The notes: generated by a model not told the origin, from the sequence alone. A stretch of 64,000 nucleotides of DNA from Actinobacteria bacterium UBA2279 (GCA_002347365.1 DDWT01000021.1:73995-137994), one strand, 5' to 3'; positions 42,644 through 51,785 are shown, numbered from the stretch's first letter. Made by a program: numbers and translations.

Positions 42644-43977
42644 AGCGACGCCACCTCCTCGACGAATCGCTCCATCTGGCCGCGCGTGCGCTTCTCGGTC
42701 ACGGCGAACAGTACGAGCCCCTTATCTGAAGGGTCGAACCGCTGCAGATCCAGGCCTGCCAGGAATCCACACTCGAGCATCGCCTGCTGTAGAGCCGGGA
42801 CATCGCCGTCGAAACGCAGCGTGAACTCGTTGCCGAACGCGGCGTGCCATGGTTCGCTGAACCGCCCGGTACCAAGGAGTTCCTCGCGGAGGAAGTGGGC
42901 CTTGGCAACGCACGCCTCACCGATACCCTTGAGACCCGCGGCACCGACGGAAGCCAGATAGACGCCGGCGGCGAGCGCGTTGAGCGCATGATTGCTGCAG
43001 ATGTTGGAGGTCGCCTTCTCGCGACGGATGTGTTGCTCTCGGGTCGCCATCGTCAGCACGAAGCCCGTCCGACCGTCCACGTCCGTCGTGCGGCCCACTA
43101 TACGGCCGGGCATCGCCCGCAGAAACTCCTTGCGGCACGCGAACAGACCGAGGCCCGGGCCGCCGTACGACATCGCATTGCCAAGAGGCTGTCCCTCTCC
43201 GACAACGACATCGGCGCCGAAGACCGACGGTGCTTCAAGCACACCCAGGAGTATCGGGTTCACCGACACGACCAGTAACGCACCTGCTGTGTGCGCGATA
43301 TCCGAGACGGCCTGGATATCCTCAAGGTTCCCGTAGAAGTTCGGGGAACTCACCAGGACCGCCGCCGTGGTCTCATCGACCATACCCCGCAGCGCATCGA
43401 GGTCCACTCGGCCATCGTTCGTGGCGCACCCGGCTAGCTCATACGAGCCTGCTTCGCAGTACGTCGCCAGCGTCTCCCGCCATTCCGGGTGCATGGTTCC
43501 CGCTACCACGAATGCCCGACGCTTCTTGACGCGGGCAGCCATGAGGGCACCTTCCACAAGCGCCGTCGCTCCGTCATAAAGCGAGGCGTTGGCTACGTCC
43601 ATGCCAGTCAACGCGCAGACCATGGACTGGAACTCGTAGATGGCCTGGAGTGTTCCTTGGCTTACCTCCGGCTGATACGGAGTGTATGCGGTGAAGAACT
43701 CGGGCTTTGAAAGCACCGCATCGACCATGGCAGGCACGTAGTGGTCGTAGCATCCGCCGCCTAGGAAGGAGACCAGATCGCCCGCGTGACGGTTGCGACC
43801 GGCCAGTTCTTCCAGGTGCGACGAAAGCTCGATCTCGCCCATGCCGCCGGAGATATCCAGCGGTCGGTCGAGGCGGACATCTGACGGAATGACGTCGAAA
43901 AGAGCGTCAGCGCTTGCAGCGCCGACGGTTTCGAGCATCTCTTCCCGCTCGCTACATGAGACGGGTATGAATCGCAT
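42640..43977 (-). CDS. gcvPA: Glycine dehydrogenase (decarboxylating) subunit 1
   Basis: Partner half of the split P-protein (445 residues), lacking the PLP lysine but completing the active site. It starts MRFIPVSCSEREEMLETVG and contains FLGGGCYDHYVPAMVD, YTPYQPEVSQGTLQ and GEGQPLGNAMSYGGPGLG, all family signatures. It lies 3 nt after gcvH. Confidence 0.97.
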   Translation of the reverse strand: MRFIPVSCSEREEMLETVGAASADALFDVIPSDVRLDRPLDISGGMGEIELSSHLEELAGRNRHAGDLVSFLGGGCYDHYVPAMVDAVLSKPEFFTAYTPYQPEVSQGTLQAIYEFQSMVCALTGMDVANASLYDGATALVEGALMAARVKKRRAFVVAGTMHPEWRETLATYCEAGSYELAGCATNDGRVDLDALRGMVDETTAAVLVSSPNFYGNLEDIQAVSDIAHTAGALLVVSVNPILLGVLEAPSVFGADVVVGEGQPLGNAMSYGGPGLGLFACRKEFLRAMPGRIVGRTTDVDGRTGFVLTMATREQHIRREKATSNICSNHALNALAAGVYLASVGAAGLKGIGEACVAKAHFLREELLGTGRFSEPWHAAFGNEFTLRFDGDVPALQQAMLECGFLAGLDLQRFDPSDKGLVLFAVTEKRTRGQMERFVEEVASL

Positions 43978-43980
43978 GCC

Positions 43981-44364
43981 CTACGCTTCCTCGGCTATGA
44001 AGGCCTCGTACTCATCGGAAGCCATGAGCCCATCGAGCTCGGACGAGTCGCCCATGGCGATCTTGACCATCCAGCCCTCACCATACGGGTCCTCATTGAC
44101 GGTTTCGGGAGAGTCACCGAGTGCGTCGTTGACCTCGACGATCTCACCGGTGACCGGCGAGAACAACTCCGAGACGGACTTGACGGACTCGATCTCGCCG
44201 AAGCTCTCGCCGACGTTCACGGAATCGCCGACCGAGGGCAGATCCACGTAGACGACTTCGCCGAGCTGATCCTGTGCAAAGTAGCTGATGCCGAGGATAG
44301 CGACATCGCCCTCGACCTTCACCCACTCGTGCTCGCGGTCATACTTCAGGTCCTTGGGGTACAT
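43981..44364 (-). CDS. gcvH: Glycine cleavage system H protein
   Basis: Lipoyl carrier of the glycine cleavage system, 127 residues. The lipoylated lysine is Lys62 in GEIESVKSVSELFSPVTGE. The sequence is strongly acidic, as is usual. It shuttles aminomethyl from GcvP to GcvT and may receive octanoate from the transferase encoded after gcvPB. Confidence 0.97.
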   Translation of the reverse strand: MYPKDLKYDREHEWVKVEGDVAILGISYFAQDQLGEVVYVDLPSVGDSVNVGESFGEIESVKSVSELFSPVTGEIVEVNDALGDSPETVNEDPYGEGWMVKIAMGDSSELDGLMASDEYEAFIAEEA

Positions 44365-44391
44365 GGCGGTAATGCTCCTTTCACTGCGCTT

Positions 44392-45501
44392 CTATGATGC
44401 CGAAGCGTTCAACGACGTGGTTTTCACGAACGGCGGACGCGTCACGACGGCGGCCGCAGTCTTGCGACGGATAGCGACCTCCAGCTCCGTGCCCGGTGAA
44501 GCCAACTCGACCGGCACATACGCCGTTGCAATCCCATGCCCCAACGTCGGCGAGTACGTGCCGCTTGCCACCTTACCGACCTCGGTGCCCTCGTGCAACA
44601 CGCTGAAGCCGTGCCGCGGAACGCCATCCCGCACCGTCAGACCAACGAGCTTGCGATCCGGCGCGTGTTCCTTGATGCGCACGATGGCCTCGCGTCCGAT
44701 GAAGTCGCCTTTCGACAGGCCCAATGTCCAACCCAGACCCGCTGAAACGGGGTCTACTCCCCGATCCATATCAGAACCGTATAGCGGGTAGCCCATCTCC
44801 AAACGAAGCGTGTCTCGGGCACCCAGCCCGCATGGCGCGACTTCTGCGAAACTCAGCAATGCGCGCCACAGCGCGGGGGCCTGTGACACATGGCACAAGA
44901 TCTCCACGCCGTCTTCACCCGTGTATCCGGTGCGGGCCACCAGCGTGGGAACGGTATCCAGGCCTGCCTCGGCGATGGTGAACCGCGCCGGTGGCTCCCA
45001 CCCGTCGCCCGCAAGTTCTCCGATGACGTGCAGCGCCTGCGGGCCCTGCACGGCGATGAGTGCTGTGCGGTCGGACTCATCCGCGGCCTCGACGCCCTCC
45101 TCGGGCAGGTGAGATGTTATCCACTCCCAGTCCGTATCGCGATTCGAAGCGTTGGCGATGATCAAGTACTCCAGGTCGCCTGTGTGATAGACGATCAGAT
45201 CGTCGATGATGCCGCCATCCTCGTCGCACATCACGCTGTAGAGGGCGGTTCCGAGCTCGTCGATCTTGTCCAGATCGTTCGCAACGATGCGCTGCAGCGC
45301 GTCTTTCGCTTCGAAGCCGAAGAAGCGGAACTCTGCCATATGCGAGACATCGAAGATCCCGGCACGTTCGCGTACAGCCTTGTGCTCTTCGATGATGCCT
45401 GCATACTGCACCGGCATCTCCCAGCCCGCGAAGTCCACCATGCGCGCGCCCAGCGCCAGGTGCTCCTCATAGAGGGGCGTTCGCTTCAGTTCCTGACTCA
45501 T
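44392..45501 (-). CDS. gcvT: Glycine cleavage system T protein (aminomethyltransferase)
   Basis: Transfers the methylene unit from GcvH to tetrahydrofolate, releasing ammonia (369 residues). Clear family features are the N-terminal RTPLYEEHLALGARMVDFAG, FDVSHMAEFRFFG and GYPLYGSDMDRGVDP. Together with gcvH, gcvPA and gcvPB it gives a complete system apart from the shared L protein (dihydrolipoyl dehydrogenase), which is not in the window. In anaerobes it may run toward glycine oxidation or synthesis. Confidence 0.97.
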   Translation of the reverse strand: MSQELKRTPLYEEHLALGARMVDFAGWEMPVQYAGIIEEHKAVRERAGIFDVSHMAEFRFFGFEAKDALQRIVANDLDKIDELGTALYSVMCDEDGGIIDDLIVYHTGDLEYLIIANASNRDTDWEWITSHLPEEGVEAADESDRTALIAVQGPQALHVIGELAGDGWEPPARFTIAEAGLDTVPTLVARTGYTGEDGVEILCHVSQAPALWRALLSFAEVAPCGLGARDTLRLEMGYPLYGSDMDRGVDPVSAGLGWTLGLSKGDFIGREAIVRIKEHAPDRKLVGLTVRDGVPRHGFSVLHEGTEVGKVASGTYSPTLGHGIATAYVPVELASPGTELEVAIRRKTAAAVVTRPPFVKTTSLNASAS

Positions 45502-45519
45502 CGTGCCTCCTGTCTCGAT

Positions 45520-46767
45520 CTACATGACGCTGACGGGTGCGGCCCGGTGTTGTCCACCGAAGACACTCCGCCACGCGCGAGTCACCCATATCTTGATCCG
45601 CTGCCACACATCGGGAGCCTCAACGTCGCGAGCGGCCACCAGTGGCACCTGGACGAGCAGACGCTGGCCTTGCCTTACGTTCATCGTGCCCACACGGTCG
45701 CCGGCCTTCACCGGTGCGTCCACGTACGACACAACGTCGATACTGGATGTGATCTCGCCCTCCAGATCGAATACCGGCACGACGGTAGATGATGCGACCA
45801 CGGCCGGGACAGTCATGTCCAGATAGTCGCTCACCGGCACCAGCGCGGCGGTGGTGTCCGCCGAGGAGATGGTCTGCATGCGATAGTGCCCGAAGCCCCA
45901 CTCCAGAAGCGTCTCCGCCTCATTGAATCGCTGCCGCTCACTGCTCGCTCCAAGCACCACCGCGACGAGCTCGATACCGTCACGTTGCGCCGAGGCCACC
46001 ACGCAGTAGCCTGCATCGTCGGTCCATCCGGTCTTGATGCCGTTGGCCCCCGGCAGCGACGACAACAGCTTGTTCGATGTCTCGATCGTTCGCTGCCCCT
46101 TCGGTCCGGGTATCCGGATCTTCTCGGATGCGACGATGTCTCTGAAGACGGGGTTGCGCATCGCGTATGTCGCCAACGTCGCAAGATCGGAAGCGCTGGT
46201 GTAGTGGCCGGCTTCATCCAGCCCATGCGGGTTGGTGTAGTGGGTGTGCGCGAGACTCAGCTCACTTGCCTTCTGGTTCATCAGAGCTGCGAAGCCCTCG
46301 ACGCTGCCGCCCACACGCAAAGCCAGCGCCATGGCTGCCTCGTTTGCCGAGGCCACCAGCATCGCGGAGAGAAGATCCCGGATGCTCTGCTGCTCCCCTG
46401 CCCCGATTCCCACGCCCGACTCGCCGATACGAACCGCCTTCGCCGGCACGATGAGTACTTCATCGAGGTTCTCCACCTGCTCCAGCACGACCACTGCCGT
46501 CATGATCTTCGTCGTACTGGCCATAGCACGTGCTGAATCGGCGTCGCGGGCCCACAGCACTTCGCCATTGAACGTAGCGAGAAGCCCTGACGGCACGCCG
46601 ATATCAGGCGCGGCTGCGAGCAGGTCTGCAGAGTCTGAGATCTCAACGGTTCCGATTACATCGGTATTCGCAACCGAACCGAGCGCGGCGCATGGCGCGG
46701 ATACCAGAACGGCAAGCGAGAGCATGAGCGCGACGGTTCGATATGTGAATGAAGGGGTGCGTGTCAT
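45520..46767 (-). CDS. D-alanyl-D-alanine carboxypeptidase (PBP5/DacF type)
   Basis: Secreted low-molecular-mass penicillin-binding protein (415 residues) that trims the terminal D-Ala of stem peptides. A signal peptide (about 1-32) precedes the serine peptidase domain with SxxK (ASTTKIM), SxN (ASANEAA) and KTG (GIKTGWT), then a PBP5-like C-terminal beta domain (about 300-375). The C terminus (IKIWVTRAWRSVFGG) looks like the amphipathic membrane anchor of this family. ATG 46767 starts the signal peptide. It lies 18 nt before gcvT, an unusual partner. Confidence 0.93.
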   Translation of the reverse strand: MTRTPSFTYRTVALMLSLAVLVSAPCAALGSVANTDVIGTVEISDSADLLAAAPDIGVPSGLLATFNGEVLWARDADSARAMASTTKIMTAVVVLEQVENLDEVLIVPAKAVRIGESGVGIGAGEQQSIRDLLSAMLVASANEAAMALALRVGGSVEGFAALMNQKASELSLAHTHYTNPHGLDEAGHYTSASDLATLATYAMRNPVFRDIVASEKIRIPGPKGQRTIETSNKLLSSLPGANGIKTGWTDDAGYCVVASAQRDGIELVAVVLGASSERQRFNEAETLLEWGFGHYRMQTISSADTTAALVPVSDYLDMTVPAVVASSTVVPVFDLEGEITSSIDVVSYVDAPVKAGDRVGTMNVRQGQRLLVQVPLVAARDVEAPDVWQRIKIWVTRAWRSVFGGQHRAAPVSVM

Positions 46768-46801
46768 GCGTGTCCCGGAGGGTCGTGTACGTGCCACACA
46801 G

Positions 46802-46807
46802 ATTGTA
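46802..46807 (-). promoter_or_regulatory. Predicted -10 element for the D,D-carboxypeptidase/gcv run
   Basis: TACAAT on the minus strand (5/6), about 35 nt before the ATG at 46767. No convincing -35 was seen. Confidence 0.35.
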
Positions 46808-46899
46808 GAGGTTTTCGGGCCTCATGGCGGCAACCAAGCGTACTTTGCTGAACATTGTCGAGGATTACGCCGAAAAGGGCTGTATCGAGCGAGTTCCGT

Positions 46900-46905
46900 T
46901 ATAAT
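46900..46905 (+). promoter_or_regulatory. Perfect -10 (TATAAT) before the pseudopilin gene
   Basis: TATAAT at 46900-46905, about 43 nt before the pseudopilin start; the -35 region is poor. Some 30 bp upstream, TGAA-N16-GCCGAAAA (46849-46876) resembles a WhiG/FliA-type promoter (TAAA-N15/16-GCCGATAA). Confidence 0.45.
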
Positions 46906-46947
46906 CCTTGGCGGGGATACCGGCCATCGTGGGGGAGAATCGGATAC

Positions 46948-47292
46948 ATGGGCAACCGCCACCGGGCGAGACATCCGGACGAGGGTTTCACCCTGGTCGA
47001 GCTGAGCTTCGTCCTCTTGCTGATCGCGATACTTGCCCTGTTGGCGATAGCGAGCTTCAGGGGTACGTCCTCACGAGCGGCGGAAGCCACATGCCTGTCG
47101 AACCAGCGCACGCTGTCCACCGCGATGACGGTGTTCCGTGGTGACCACGACGGAGACGACGCGGCGTCTTTCGACGACTTGAAGCCCTACGCCCGGGATG
47201 TGGACAAAACTCGTTACTGTCCCCTTGATGGTACGGACCTGGTGATGGATACGGCCACCGATCAGGTGTCTTGCCCCAATCACCCGAGCTAG
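46948..47292 (+). CDS. Type II/IV secretion pseudopilin-like protein
   Basis: A 114-residue prepilin: leader ending in HPDEG, peptidase cut before FTLVELSFVLLL with the conserved Glu at +5, then a membrane-helix spine and a short globular end that contains four cysteines in total (TCLSNQR, YCPLDG, SCPNHPS). Cleaved pilin-like proteins build type IV pili, type II secretion or competence pseudopili. None of the assembly ATPase, platform or peptidase genes is nearby, so it is an orphan. ATG 46948 follows GGGGGAGA. The degenerate GGDEF gene is 37 nt downstream. Confidence 0.9.
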   Translation: MGNRHRARHPDEGFTLVELSFVLLLIAILALLAIASFRGTSSRAAEATCLSNQRTLSTAMTVFRGDHDGDDAASFDDLKPYARDVDKTRYCPLDGTDLVMDTATDQVSCPNHPS

Positions 47293-47329
47293 CAGACTCT
47301 CGCACGCAGTCGACCACCGGAGGAGCCAC

Positions 47330-48181
47330 GTGAAGTACTCCCGATTCGAGATGCTCATCATGATCCTGGGCGGCACCGTTATCATTGGCAGTATGTTCCT
47401 GCCATCTTCCGGCACGCTCTTGATCCGTGAAGTCATAGCGCAGTTCCTGATGGTCGCAGTACTCTTCGCGGCGGTGCACTGGGGGCGGAACGGCGGCTTC
47501 ATCGCAGCCGTGTTTGCCACACTGATCTACGTCCTGCTCCGCATCCCGCTGATGAACGAACAGGGGCTGACTTCCCCCCTGATCGGTATGATCGTGACCC
47601 GTACGCTCACCTACGGCGTGATCGGTGTGGTTGGTGGCGAGATCTGTTCCCGAATCAAGTACTTCTTCGCACGGATCCAGGGCAGCCCGTTGCTCGATGA
47701 AGCCACGCAGGTATACAACAGCGTGTTCTGCGGTCAGGCCATCAAGTCAGGAATCGGCGAGTTCCGGCGCTACAAGACACCGTTCTCCGTGGCTATGATC
47801 ACGGTATCCCCTGCCCTCACGGCGGGTTTGCGCCCCGCGCGGCAACGTGCACTGCTGCGTACTGTGGCATCGCATATCCGCAACGACGTGCGACTCGTGG
47901 ACGACGTCGGACATCTCGGTGATGGCGAATTCATGATGCTTCTGCCCCACACGTCGGGAGAAGGAGCTACCATCGCGGCAGACCGGGTGCGCGCCAACGT
48001 TCGCGACCTGCTTGGAGCTCGAGATGAGTCAGTCGCCATGCGCGCGCTAGCGCTTCCCGAGGACGCGGAAGAACTGTGTGAGCTCGGGCGTCGACTCGAC
48101 CCGGATGCTGACTCGCCATTCCGCAACCCGTGCGATATCGACGCCGACTCGGATCAGAGCGTGGAAGCATCCACTTCGTAG
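47330..48181 (+). CDS. Membrane protein with degenerate GGDEF domain
   Basis: A 283-residue protein with four N-terminal membrane helices (about 7-110) and a C-terminal GGDEF-fold domain (about 120-245). The signature reads GDGEF (residues 197-201) in GHLGDGEFMMLLPHTSGEGAT where active diguanylate cyclases have GGDEF or GGEEF. A catalytic Gly/Asp order is therefore broken, so it is more likely a c-di-GMP or GTP sensor or a structural partner than a cyclase. It directly follows the pseudopilin. GTG 47330 is the start; its 3' end overlaps the opposing ACT gene by 28 nt. Confidence 0.82.
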   Translation: MKYSRFEMLIMILGGTVIIGSMFLPSSGTLLIREVIAQFLMVAVLFAAVHWGRNGGFIAAVFATLIYVLLRIPLMNEQGLTSPLIGMIVTRTLTYGVIGVVGGEICSRIKYFFARIQGSPLLDEATQVYNSVFCGQAIKSGIGEFRRYKTPFSVAMITVSPALTAGLRPARQRALLRTVASHIRNDVRLVDDVGHLGDGEFMMLLPHTSGEGATIAADRVRANVRDLLGARDESVAMRALALPEDAEELCELGRRLDPDADSPFRNPCDIDADSDQSVEASTS

Positions 48182-48597
48182 AGGTCGGCAGCTCTCGCGA
48201 CTCGCACTCCGATGGACTCCAGAGCTGTCTGAGCACGCAGGGCATCCTCCACGCGGAAGATGTCGACTGCTGACCCCCCGCTGGGCTCCACGAAGCAGTA
48301 CGCGTATTCGACGTTGATGCCGTCCCCGTCGAGCGCCTCGAGGATACCAGCGAGACCGCCCGGGCGATCAGGCACCTCGACTGCGATGACTTCCGTCACC
48401 GACACGCCGAACCCGGCCTTCTCCAACACCTTCACCGCCCGGTCGGGCGTGTCGCACAGGATACGTACGACACCGTACTCTGCGGTATCGGCCACCATCA
48501 GCGCCCGCATGTTGATGCCGCCATCACCGAGTGCCCGCGTGAGCTCTGCAAGCCGCCCGGGATTGTTCTCCAGAAACACCGAGAGCTGCTTGATCAT
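48154..48597 (-). CDS. Tandem ACT-domain protein (copy 2, paaK-linked)
   Basis: A 147-residue double ACT protein (IKQLSVFLENNPGRLAELTR and VEVPDRPGGLAGILEALDGD), clearly paralogous to the ior-linked copy at 30.5 kb. It lies 2 nt after paaK copy 2, and in other genomes ACT proteins of this type sit next to phenylacetate-CoA ligases, so an aromatic-ligand sensing role is a fair inference. Its C-terminal codons overlap the opposing GGDEF gene by 28 nt. Confidence 0.9.
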   Translation of the reverse strand: MIKQLSVFLENNPGRLAELTRALGDGGINMRALMVADTAEYGVVRILCDTPDRAVKVLEKAGFGVSVTEVIAVEVPDRPGGLAGILEALDGDGINVEYAYCFVEPSGGSAVDIFRVEDALRAQTALESIGVRVARAADLYEVDASTL

Positions 48598-48599
48598 CG

Positions 48600-49904
48600 C
48601 TACTCACTCCCCTCGCCGCGCAGGTCGAGGACCCGCTTCGCCTTGCCCTCAGACCGCTGGATTGACTTGGGTTCCACGAGCTTCACGTCGATGCTGATCG
48701 CAAGAGCGGAGACTATCTCCGCCTTCACGCGAGTTTGCAGCCGCTCCAGTGCCTTGATCTCGTCGAACGCGAAGTCCGGGCCCACCTCGACGTGGACAGC
48801 AACGTGATCGAGAGAGCCGCGCTTCGTAAGAACAACCTGGTAGTGAGGCGCTACGCCGGGGATGCCGGTCAGGACCTGCTCGATCTGACTCGGGAATACG
48901 TTCACGCCCCGGATGATCAGCATGTCATCGGTACGGCCACTGATGCGTTCCATGCGACTGAACGTGCGGCCGCACGAGCACTCGCCTGCAATGATGCGCG
49001 AGATGTCGCGGGTACGATACCGGACGACAGGGATCCCCTCTTTGGTGATCGTTGTGAATACCACCTCGCCCATGACGCCCACCGGCACCGGGGCGAGCGT
49101 GTCGGGGTCGACGATCTCGATGATGAAATGGTCCTCGTTCACGTGCAGTCCGTGCTGGCTCTCGCACTCCGCTGCAACGCCCGGACCAAGCACCTCTGAG
49201 AGCCCATAGATATCGATGGCCTTAATGCCGAGCACTTCCTCCAGCTGTTTGCGCATATTCTCGCTCCACGGCTCGGCCCCAAAGACACCCGCACGCAGGG
49301 GCAAGTCGCGTATGTCGATTCCCATCTCCAGGGCGGTCTCACCCAGCAGCAGTGCGTAGGACGGCGTAGCAGCAAGCACGGTCACGCCGAAATCCTTCAT
49401 GACCTGGATCTGACGCTTGGTATTGCCGCCTGAGATCGGGATCGTCGAACAGCCGAGACGCTCTGATCCGTAGTGCGCTCCCAGACCTCCTGTGAACAAC
49501 CCGTAGCCGTACGCGTTCTGCACGATATCGTCGGGGCCTGCTCCTGCCGAGGCGAACGTGCGGGCCATCAGGTCTGCCCACCGATCGATGTCGCCGGCCG
49601 TGTACCCGACGACGGTCACCTGTCCGGTCGTCCCGGATGACGCGTGCAGGCGCACGATATCTTTCATCGGCGCTGCGAACATCCCGTACGGATATGCATC
49701 ACGGAGGTCGTCTTTCACGGTGAATGGCACCTTGGTGAGGTCGTCAAACGAGGTCACCATCGACGGATGGAATCCCGCATCGTCGAACTTGGCGCGATAC
49801 ATCGGGACATTCTTGTAGACGCGCTCGAGCGTCGCTTTCAGCCGATCGAGCTGCAGCTGCTCAAGGCTGCCCCGATCCATCGCTTCGTACTCAGGCTGAA
49901 ACAC
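48600..49904 (-). CDS. paaK: Phenylacetate-CoA ligase (AMP-forming), copy 2
   Basis: A 434-residue ligase of the same length and layout as the copy at 23.3 kb: P-loop HASSGTTGQVTVVGYT, DIYGLSEVLGPGV and DDMLIIRGVNVFPSQIEQVL, plus the CSCGRTFSRM segment. The paralogues differ throughout, so this is an old duplication probably serving different aryl acids. GTG 49904 is the start. It is followed by the ACT gene and preceded by the VanW gene in the same direction. Confidence 0.92.
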   Translation of the reverse strand: MFQPEYEAMDRGSLEQLQLDRLKATLERVYKNVPMYRAKFDDAGFHPSMVTSFDDLTKVPFTVKDDLRDAYPYGMFAAPMKDIVRLHASSGTTGQVTVVGYTAGDIDRWADLMARTFASAGAGPDDIVQNAYGYGLFTGGLGAHYGSERLGCSTIPISGGNTKRQIQVMKDFGVTVLAATPSYALLLGETALEMGIDIRDLPLRAGVFGAEPWSENMRKQLEEVLGIKAIDIYGLSEVLGPGVAAECESQHGLHVNEDHFIIEIVDPDTLAPVPVGVMGEVVFTTITKEGIPVVRYRTRDISRIIAGECSCGRTFSRMERISGRTDDMLIIRGVNVFPSQIEQVLTGIPGVAPHYQVVLTKRGSLDHVAVHVEVGPDFAFDEIKALERLQTRVKAEIVSALAISIDVKLVEPKSIQRSEGKAKRVLDLRGEGSE

Positions 49905-49937
49905 TCCTGACGCCCCCTCTCCGACGGACCGGTGCCG

Positions 49938-51785
49938 CTACGGCGTCGGAGTGGTAGTCCCCGACGGAGCAGGTTTGGTCCCCACCCGGATGACCTCTTC
50001 AGCTGCACGGTAGACGGACTTGAAGCTGTCCTCTCGGACGAGCACGCCGCCTTTCTTCACAGTACGGACGACGACGATCGTGCGACCCGTCACTCCGCGC
50101 TCCTCGACGACCTTCATGCCTATCGGCATCGTCGGGTCTGGTATCTCGCGGACGGGATATGCCTTGATATTGGTCCAGTCGCCCGTCTTGTAGGCAACAT
50201 CATACCCCGGATCGGTACCGTAGAGACTGATGGTGACCGTGGAATTAGTGTATCCGGTGGCAATAAGTATCCAGTTGTCCGTATCGTTCTTGAACTTGAA
50301 ATCCGGTCCGCCCCAAGAGACCGTCGCGTCACGACCGGTCGGGTAGTGGCTGATGTACTGCGAGTGGTTGTGTCGTTCGGTGACCGGAAGGCCCGAGAAG
50401 AACACGGTATTGAAGATCGTCGTACCGATCTGGCAGATACCCCCGCCCAACTGCGGAACCAACTTGCCGTTGACGATCGCATTGGCTTCCTGATAGCCCT
50501 TCGCTGCCGTACGCTCACCAATCGTGCCGTTGAACGAGAAACTCGCGCCGGGGGCGATCAGTGTTCCGTCGAGTGCATCGGCAAGCGTGTGAATGTTGTT
50601 CACGCGCGGCTTGTTCGATGCGGAATAGTCGGTCGTGAAGGTCGAGATCCTCTCGGTGATTCCCATCGCCTGAGCGACTTCCGTCGTGATTGCGGGCTCC
50701 ACACGACGCATCTTGAGCTCGACGGTGCGCTCATCGTTCTTGAGTTTGGTCGTAAGCTCCGTGGCGAGATCCTCTGCGTCTACCGTCAGTCCGTCCTGAT
50801 GCGGAACGATCGACACCTTGCCGGAGGAGACCTTGAAACCGGCGTCGGTCGCCACCTTCCCCACGTCGGCGACCATCGGCAGTACCGCCGCAGAGACGTC
50901 CTGTGATGCGATCACCGCTACGAGTACCGCCGTGGGCGTACCGTTCTCGGGCTCGGCATGAAACGCGATCCACTCACCGATCTCGGACGCGGAGACCTCC
51001 CATGTCTTGTCCTCGTAGGTCAACGTGAGCGGCCCCCCAAGCATGCGGATAGCGTCCTTGAGTGCCTGCTGTGCTGCTTCCTCATTGATGCGAGGAGTAC
51101 TGGACTTGAGTTCCAGAGTCACCGAACGTTCCCCGGATGCGAACGCGGCCAGCAACGCCGTGCGCGCCTCCTCGCGGTCCACGTCCAGTCCCTCGGCAGA
51201 TGGTTCGAGACGCGCTGTGGTGCCCTCGATGACAACCGAAGCATCTATGGCCGGTTTCGCCACAGCAGCACTCACACTGTCGAACAACCCCGCGAGCAAC
51301 GTGTCGTCCGCACTTAGCGGGAGCGTGACTTCAGCCGAGCCGAACCAAGCCTTGAGCCGTTCTCCGACCACGGCTCCGAAGCTGTCCCCTCGGCCGATCA
51401 AGTACGCCGCCTCGGCCGCCTGAGTGCTCTCCACTGTTGCGCCGATCATCCCGGCGTCTACCGTCCACGACCGCTCGGCAACAGTCATGGTGACCGGTTC
51501 CGAGAGGAGTGGCTCGATGCCGCGCTGGATAGCCGTGGCAGCCTGCTCTGTGCTCATTCCTCCGACGGCGACCGTACCGACCCTGACGCCAGGGTGTATG
51601 CGGCCCGCGGACAGAAGCACGTCCACTCCGACCAGGATACCGAGCACCAGAAGCACCACGCCCGGCAAGATGACGCCCCAACGAAGCTTCGGATCAAGAG
51701 CGCGGAACCGGGTCATAAGGCCCGGGGCAGTCGCAGCCCGGTCCGAACGATGAGCACGCGTAGGTGTATCAGTGGTCTCTGTCAT
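49938..51785 (-). CDS. VanW-family cell-surface protein with G5 domain
   Basis: A 615-residue protein with one membrane helix (about 37-60), two peptidoglycan-binding-like (YoaR) repeats (about 70-330), a VanW domain (about 385-520, with FSFNGTIGERTAAKGYQEA and QLGGGICQIGTTIFN) and a C-terminal G5 domain (about 535-600) that may bind GlcNAc glycans. VanW proteins are extracellular and of unclear reaction, despite the vancomycin-derived name. It is not a resistance marker by itself. It follows the DUF881/Sbp genes. Confidence 0.92.
   Translation of the reverse strand: MTETTDTPTRAHRSDRAATAPGLMTRFRALDPKLRWGVILPGVVLLVLGILVGVDVLLSAGRIHPGVRVGTVAVGGMSTEQAATAIQRGIEPLLSEPVTMTVAERSWTVDAGMIGATVESTQAAEAAYLIGRGDSFGAVVGERLKAWFGSAEVTLPLSADDTLLAGLFDSVSAAVAKPAIDASVVIEGTTARLEPSAEGLDVDREEARTALLAAFASGERSVTLELKSSTPRINEEAAQQALKDAIRMLGGPLTLTYEDKTWEVSASEIGEWIAFHAEPENGTPTAVLVAVIASQDVSAAVLPMVADVGKVATDAGFKVSSGKVSIVPHQDGLTVDAEDLATELTTKLKNDERTVELKMRRVEPAITTEVAQAMGITERISTFTTDYSASNKPRVNNIHTLADALDGTLIAPGASFSFNGTIGERTAAKGYQEANAIVNGKLVPQLGGGICQIGTTIFNTVFFSGLPVTERHNHSQYISHYPTGRDATVSWGGPDFKFKNDTDNWILIATGYTNSTVTISLYGTDPGYDVAYKTGDWTNIKAYPVREIPDPTMPIGMKVVEERGVTGRTIVVVRTVKKGGVLVREDSFKSVYRAAEEVIRVGTKPAPSGTTTPTP

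Noticed and set aside
49938..51785. Vancomycin resistance gene
   Set aside because: VanW-domain proteins are widespread surface proteins; no VanHAX ligase genes are present.
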